Below are positions 29,094 to 35,000 of a DNA stretch of 64,000 bases, in pieces. Below the pieces are notes generated by a model. The model ran no database searches and was not told the DNA's origin. It was given only the letters and a program-made list of their open reading frames with translations. Each line of letters opens with the position of its first letter. Position 1 is the first letter of the stretch. The DNA lies in the NCBI GenBank assembly GCA_964016985.1, contig OZ024828.1, positions 87,250,308 to 87,314,307 of the forward strand. Direction: 5' to 3'. Source of the stretch: Anodontia alba (taxonomy: Eukaryota > Mollusca > Bivalvia > Lucinida > Lucinidae). The position numbers and the translations under genes were made by a program.

Positions 29094-32000
29094 TCTTCGT
29101 TGATACTAATGAATGTATAAGGCGTTTCATACTTTACAAATGACTGTTATGACAATTATTCTGATGGAAATTAATCAAAAGATGGCACGGAAATTAAAGA
29201 ACACACGATGTAGAAACGTGGTATTTATTAAATATACTTTTCAGAACTGAACAAAGAAGCAAATATATCTTGTTTTAGAGATTACAAACACAATGAATAA
29301 GATATTATTAAACATGATAAGTAATATGCGAAATTGTAAATTCCTGTAAATACGTACTTGAAGATGATGTCCCCTTCATTTTTATCGGGAGCTTTATAGG
29401 AAAACCGCAACTCAGTTATGCTTTCGTTGTTTGTGTGCGTCAAAAGTACCTGGCGGAAAAAAGTAGAAGTATTGAAACCTGGCTTCATGGGTATTACTTG
29501 ACAATTATCCTGCAGAATTTTAATATTAGCAGGCAAAAATATATGAATAAATTTATATTCTTACACACCAGATAAGGAAATCCTGGATATTACCCTAAGA
29601 AAGAAATTCTTTTCTCACATACCCATGCATATGGGGTCGAGAAATCCCTGTGCTTTCTTGCCAGCGGCAAAATCGATCCCATATCAGAACCCATGTGGGA
29701 TAAGAGCCACTATATACGAGAGAGCTCACACATTACGTTGCTATATACGAGACAGCTCACACGCTTCTCGGTGTGTGTGTGGGGGGGGGGGGGGGAGGGG
29801 GGGGTTAACTTCCTATATATGGCATAGTGGCATAGTACGGATGTGCGTGCCGAATAGCCCCCTTTTTCAGCGCTGCCAGGTATATGATTGGCCCCCTTTT
29901 TTCAACAAAAAATGTATGAATGGTCCAATTTTTCTGGATCCTATGTGAAAGGCCCCATTTTTCTGACATCCTGGTAGATGCACATATTTTTCGCTCAGAG
30001 ATTTTTCGTGGCTGCTTATCCTCTTGGTATTATATGAATTGACTGTGATATTTGTGTAATAACCAGCAAAAAATGGGTACAAAAACTAAAAGGGCAGTAT
30101 ATGAATTGGTCAACATTTTGGATGATCAAGTATATGACCCCCGCATTGATGTTCAGTGGAGTCAGGAAAATCCTAACCTGGGCGGTCCAACGTTCCAGTG
30201 GAATCGAGACTTGCCGATTTTCCCACTGGAGCGGTGGACCCGAGTGTTGGTATTTTCCTTTCGTCACTGAAAATCAGTGATCATTTTTTCTCACATGTCA
30301 CCAAGAAAACAATGCCCTCTTCTCTCGTTTCTCAAACGGAAATGCCAAAACAAAAGGCGAAAAATAAACAGTTCAACAAAATCAACCCATTTTGTTACCA
30401 AAATGTTCCTTTTATTTCAACTAAGACAATGGCTACTGACATTTGATAATTTTGTACACAAATAAAGAAGTTACAAGCGTATGAATATTTGAATTGCCGT
30501 TTCACAACCTTACGCCACAAACGTAGAAGCCCGATGTCATCCGATAATAATTTGGAACATTGTGACGTCAACGTCAGGAAGGTGTAGTCAGGAAGAAATG
30601 GAAAGCTTGCAAAAGGACGCAGCCCAGTTGTTCAAAACTAACGATGTCGTTAGTTAACGATTCGTTAAAATTTTAATCGAGTGAGACGCAAATATGCTGA
30701 ATTTTTTTGCTGAAAAAAAGTGAGTAGCTTGCTACTCACATTTTTTCAGCAAAAAAATTCAGAATATTGTATACTGAATCCGCTAAAACAGTTAACGAAA
30801 TGACCCTTAACGAGCTCGTTAAGCTAACGACGCTTTGAACAACTGGGCCCTGATTTGTAACAGGATTTGTAACAGGAAATTACAATTATTCTCAAAGAAT
30901 TTATTTATTTATTTATTTATCAATGTTTTTAGAGGGTAACACTTTTAGCTCAAACAGCCATTCTACCAAGTGGCCCTCCATAAAAGATGTATAGCAGACT
31001 GAACATAAAATAACGTAAAACTCAAACATTACATGCAACCATATACATACATATTTACATTTTATACAACAATAAGAACTGTGTTTCTTGTACAGGATGC
31101 AATAAGTCGGAAAGTATTTAAAACTGGATAAAATATAATAGGTTTGGAGTTCCTAAAAGTTAAAATTGAGATAAAAATTAAATAGATTTTAAGAACAAGC
31201 TTGATAAAAGTTTTCATAGCTCACAAAGTGAAAAATATTACATTAACACAACATCGAAATGGAAATTGCACACTCCGTATTTATGATAAAAGTTATTATT
31301 GTATGCGAATATATCAAATAAAAACATTTAAAGATACTGTTTAAGAGATGTTTTGAATTCATTTAGTGAGTTTGTTGTCCTTAGAGATGTCGGCATTGAG
31401 TTCCATAACCGAGAGGCAGAATGTGAAAAAGAGCGGTCGTATAGTGCAGTTCTTGATCTTGGGACAGATAAGAGGCCGTTTGAAGATGATCTCAATGATC
31501 GTTCATGGGCGATTGACATTGGCTTTAGTAGTTTTGTAATATATATTGGTGTCATATTATTTAGTGCCTTATAAGTTAAAATAGCTTTATTATAAATTAA
31601 TCTTTTAGGTATAGTTAGCCATCCGAGCTCTTGGAACATAGTAGCAGATGGCGTTCTGAATTCAGCTTGCAAAATAATGCGGGCAGCTCGTTTTTGCAGT
31701 TTTGAAAGTCTTTCGATATTTTGACTCGATGTGGTGCCCCATGTGTTACAGCCATAATCAAACAGAGGTAAAATATAACTTTGGTAAAATAGTTTCTGAA
31801 TGTTCTGTGGGACATATTCAGCTAGTTGTTTGAGAAGAGAGATTTTAGTTGATATCAATGAACAAAGATGGTCAATGTGCGGTGCCCATGACAAGTTTTC
31901 GTCTATAAATACGCCAAGAAGCTTCTGTTTGGTAACTTTCTCAATACAATTATCGTTAATATATAAGCTCAGTTCACTGCTGTCATCGAGCCTATGTCTT

Positions 32001-35000
32001 GCTCCTAATAACATATATTTAGTTTTTATACAATGTATCGTCATTTTATTTTGTTTTCCCCATGTTTTTGAAGAAGCAGCTTATTTCGCCCTCAAATGAA
32101 ATTATGCTTCTGCAAGTACGAGAATTTGTTTTTAGTCTTGCCTTGTGCTATCTTGTTCTTGTTTTTTTAGTCTCTTTAGCATTGCGATTACCTCGCTCAG
32201 GGGAGAGAGCTAATCTTAGTGCTTTTCGTACGATTGTTCGATTTGCGCTTGTTTGGTTTTGTCTGTTTCCTCTTCCTCTTCGTGTCTGGGATGGGTTGCG
32301 GCTTGTGATTGTGGCACTCCCTGGACTTTTCTCTTACCTTTTTTTTTTCTTTCTTGTTTATATATAAAAAATCTTTGTAGCAGTTATCAGAAAATATGGT
32401 TATGATGTCATCGCAAATCGTACAGTTAATCTCACGGGTACAGAGTAGAAGTGACTACACAGAAAATATACGGAAATAAGGCTACAAAGACGAATAATAT
32501 GGATAAACAGCACAATTTCATTGCAGCAAGAAACATATACGGTGACTAAATTATGAATAGTTAGAAGGATGCGGTTTTTTTTTAAACATAAAAGAAGTTA
32601 TATTTATTTTAAAATAAGGTCATAGTAGATTATATTGCCAATGTCATATTCTAATTAATGCAAACGTTCTATTAAACAATATTCTGTATCCAAACTGGAA
32701 GCTTTTTTAATGCAAATAACACGAAATAATTTTGTTTTTGCGCGCACACGTTTTCCATACGGTAGTGTTAGTACCAAAGAGCATATTATGAAGTCATATA
32801 ATACGTGCTGGGATGAATACGGATAATTGTACGAATCAAACTATCAACTAACACACATATTTTATGAAATCACTTTAGTTAGCAACCATATAAACACGAA
32901 TTTCATAGAGAAACACACAAGTAATATTCTTGCCAAGTTTCGATCAAATCAATTCAATGGTTAAGGAGAAGAGCGTTACAATGGCAGCCAAAAAGGTATT
33001 AAAATAGGAAAACAGTATTAAATGCCAACTCCACCCATGACTGTTGAATTGCGTTGAATGAACACGGCAGCAGTGGTTCTCGGAGACTGCTTGCTAGGGT
33101 TATGTGCAGTGTGACTACATACGGGCGAGTCCTTTGGCCTCTTGATTTAAAAAAAAAAGCAGATTACATTTTGTTTTCTTTTTCCATAAAATAAGCTTTG
33201 CGAATTGTCTCCTGAGGAGTTAATTTGCATGAGCTGTCAGAGTATATTTTATGGGAAAAAATCAGCCATTGGCCGTCAACTGAATTTGCTCTGAGAGTGG
33301 TATAGGTTAAAATCAGTTGTCTCTTTTGTTTTCGGTTTGCATTTTAGAAGAATCTCCTTTTTAGACCTTTTGGTTTTTTTTGTTGATACTTACGTCTTGG
33401 TCATCAATGCAGTAATCGGTCTTGGCCTTATCTTCGGGGAAGTTCGTGTATGTTCCAAGTGCCTTTTCTCTGTCCCCTTCAACGCGATGGGCTATCACAA
33501 GGAATCCCTTAAAAGGACTGTTATCGTCTGCTGACAGAGTGACTGAAATATTTAAGATCTTTGTGGTTAAATAATCCCGCTGTGGGTCGGAAATTGGGTA
33601 CGGGCGGTTATGTTTTACAGACTGAACTAAAAGAAAGGTGGTGGACTGTTTGAATATACATTTTGATTTCATAATACAGTCGACTCTCGTTATCTCGAAT
33701 TCCAACGGACTCTCTGAAATACTTCGAGATATCCGTACCTCGACATATCCGAATTGCAGAATTCAGGAAAACATAAATCGAACAACCACAGTTTACAAAT
33801 TTATATGTAACTGGACTCTTGAAATTCAAAATATATTGAAAATATTGTGGAAAAGAGGAGAAATTGCTCCTGCTCCTTTGGAGCAATTTCTCCTCTTTTC
33901 CACAATATTTTGTTACATGTTGTTAGATTTTCATGTTTAGGCAGGGACCAGATTTTCACTTCGAGATAAGCGGTTATTCGAGATAAGCGAGGTCGAGATA
34001 ACTAGAGTCAACTGTATTGTAATAACCGATGAGAAATAAAAGTGTATATACCTGAACTAGGACCTTTCTTATAGAAAGTTATGAAAAATGAATTCGAGCA
34101 CCCAAAGTTCAACAGAAAAACCGTACATAAATCACGTATCCACAGTTTACTCCTCTACATTTTCACAAACAATTCACAGTTTATGCAAATAGTGTCCATG
34201 CTGTTTGCTCAGGCCGAAAACTTAGGGTAAATACGTTATGTGTGTTCTGATTTGAGTGTGAAACTGCCAGACAAAAAGACTTTCTCCAAGGCGGTAAAAA
34301 GTTCTGAATTCTGATATTGGATATTGAGATACGTTACTACATTTAGAAAACACGCCTATTCAAATATACTACAAATTTTACCACCAAACAATGACAATTT
34401 TCAGATAAAAAAAAATCTGATATTTTCATATTTCTGCTCAAAACATAGATTGTGGGTACTCGCTAGAACCGCCTCGACGAGGCGGTTCTAACGAGTAGCC
34501 ACAATCTATGTTTTGAGCAGACATAAGAAAAATAATATATACCTCTGTAATCCCCAGTTTCACTATATGAAAGTGGGGTTCAAGGGGGTCAAAATTATAT
34601 AGGTATGTTTTCGTGATGATTCGAGATTTACAGCATTTCTTTTTCACTTTGTATCATATTTATCTTTGAGGAAGATTCGGAAAGAACTTATTCTAGGGAT
34701 GAAATGCCTCATTATGCAGAAAGCGGACAAAAGATATTTAAATGTTGTCCTTGGAATCAAAGAACATATAAAAAAGGAAAATCTAGTCTGAGACGCTTCA
34801 ATGTAATTTGCAGGGCTGCATACGTCCCCTAGCACCGGCTTAAGCAAAACCCGATTTTCCAAGATACTAGAATGGGTTCAGTGATCCCAGGGAAAAATGA
34901 ATAAACTGCGCTATGATGCCATTACGAAAACTCGCCTATTCAAATATATAGAAAATTTCATCTCCAAAAACTGAAAATTTTCAGATAAAAAACTCCGATA

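Noticed and set aside
31353..31574. Plus-strand frame of 73 codons
   Set aside because: Shadow of the LINE reverse-transcriptase frame on the minus strand.
34438..34647. Conserved 60-70 residue frame (ITKTYLYNFDPL … AQNIDCGYS) found at 14.8, 20.3, 23.7, 34.4 and 35.1 kb
   Set aside because: It lies wholly inside copies of the H-MITE and is read through the hairpin; conservation is that of the repeat DNA. No start context, no third-base bias and broken in several copies.
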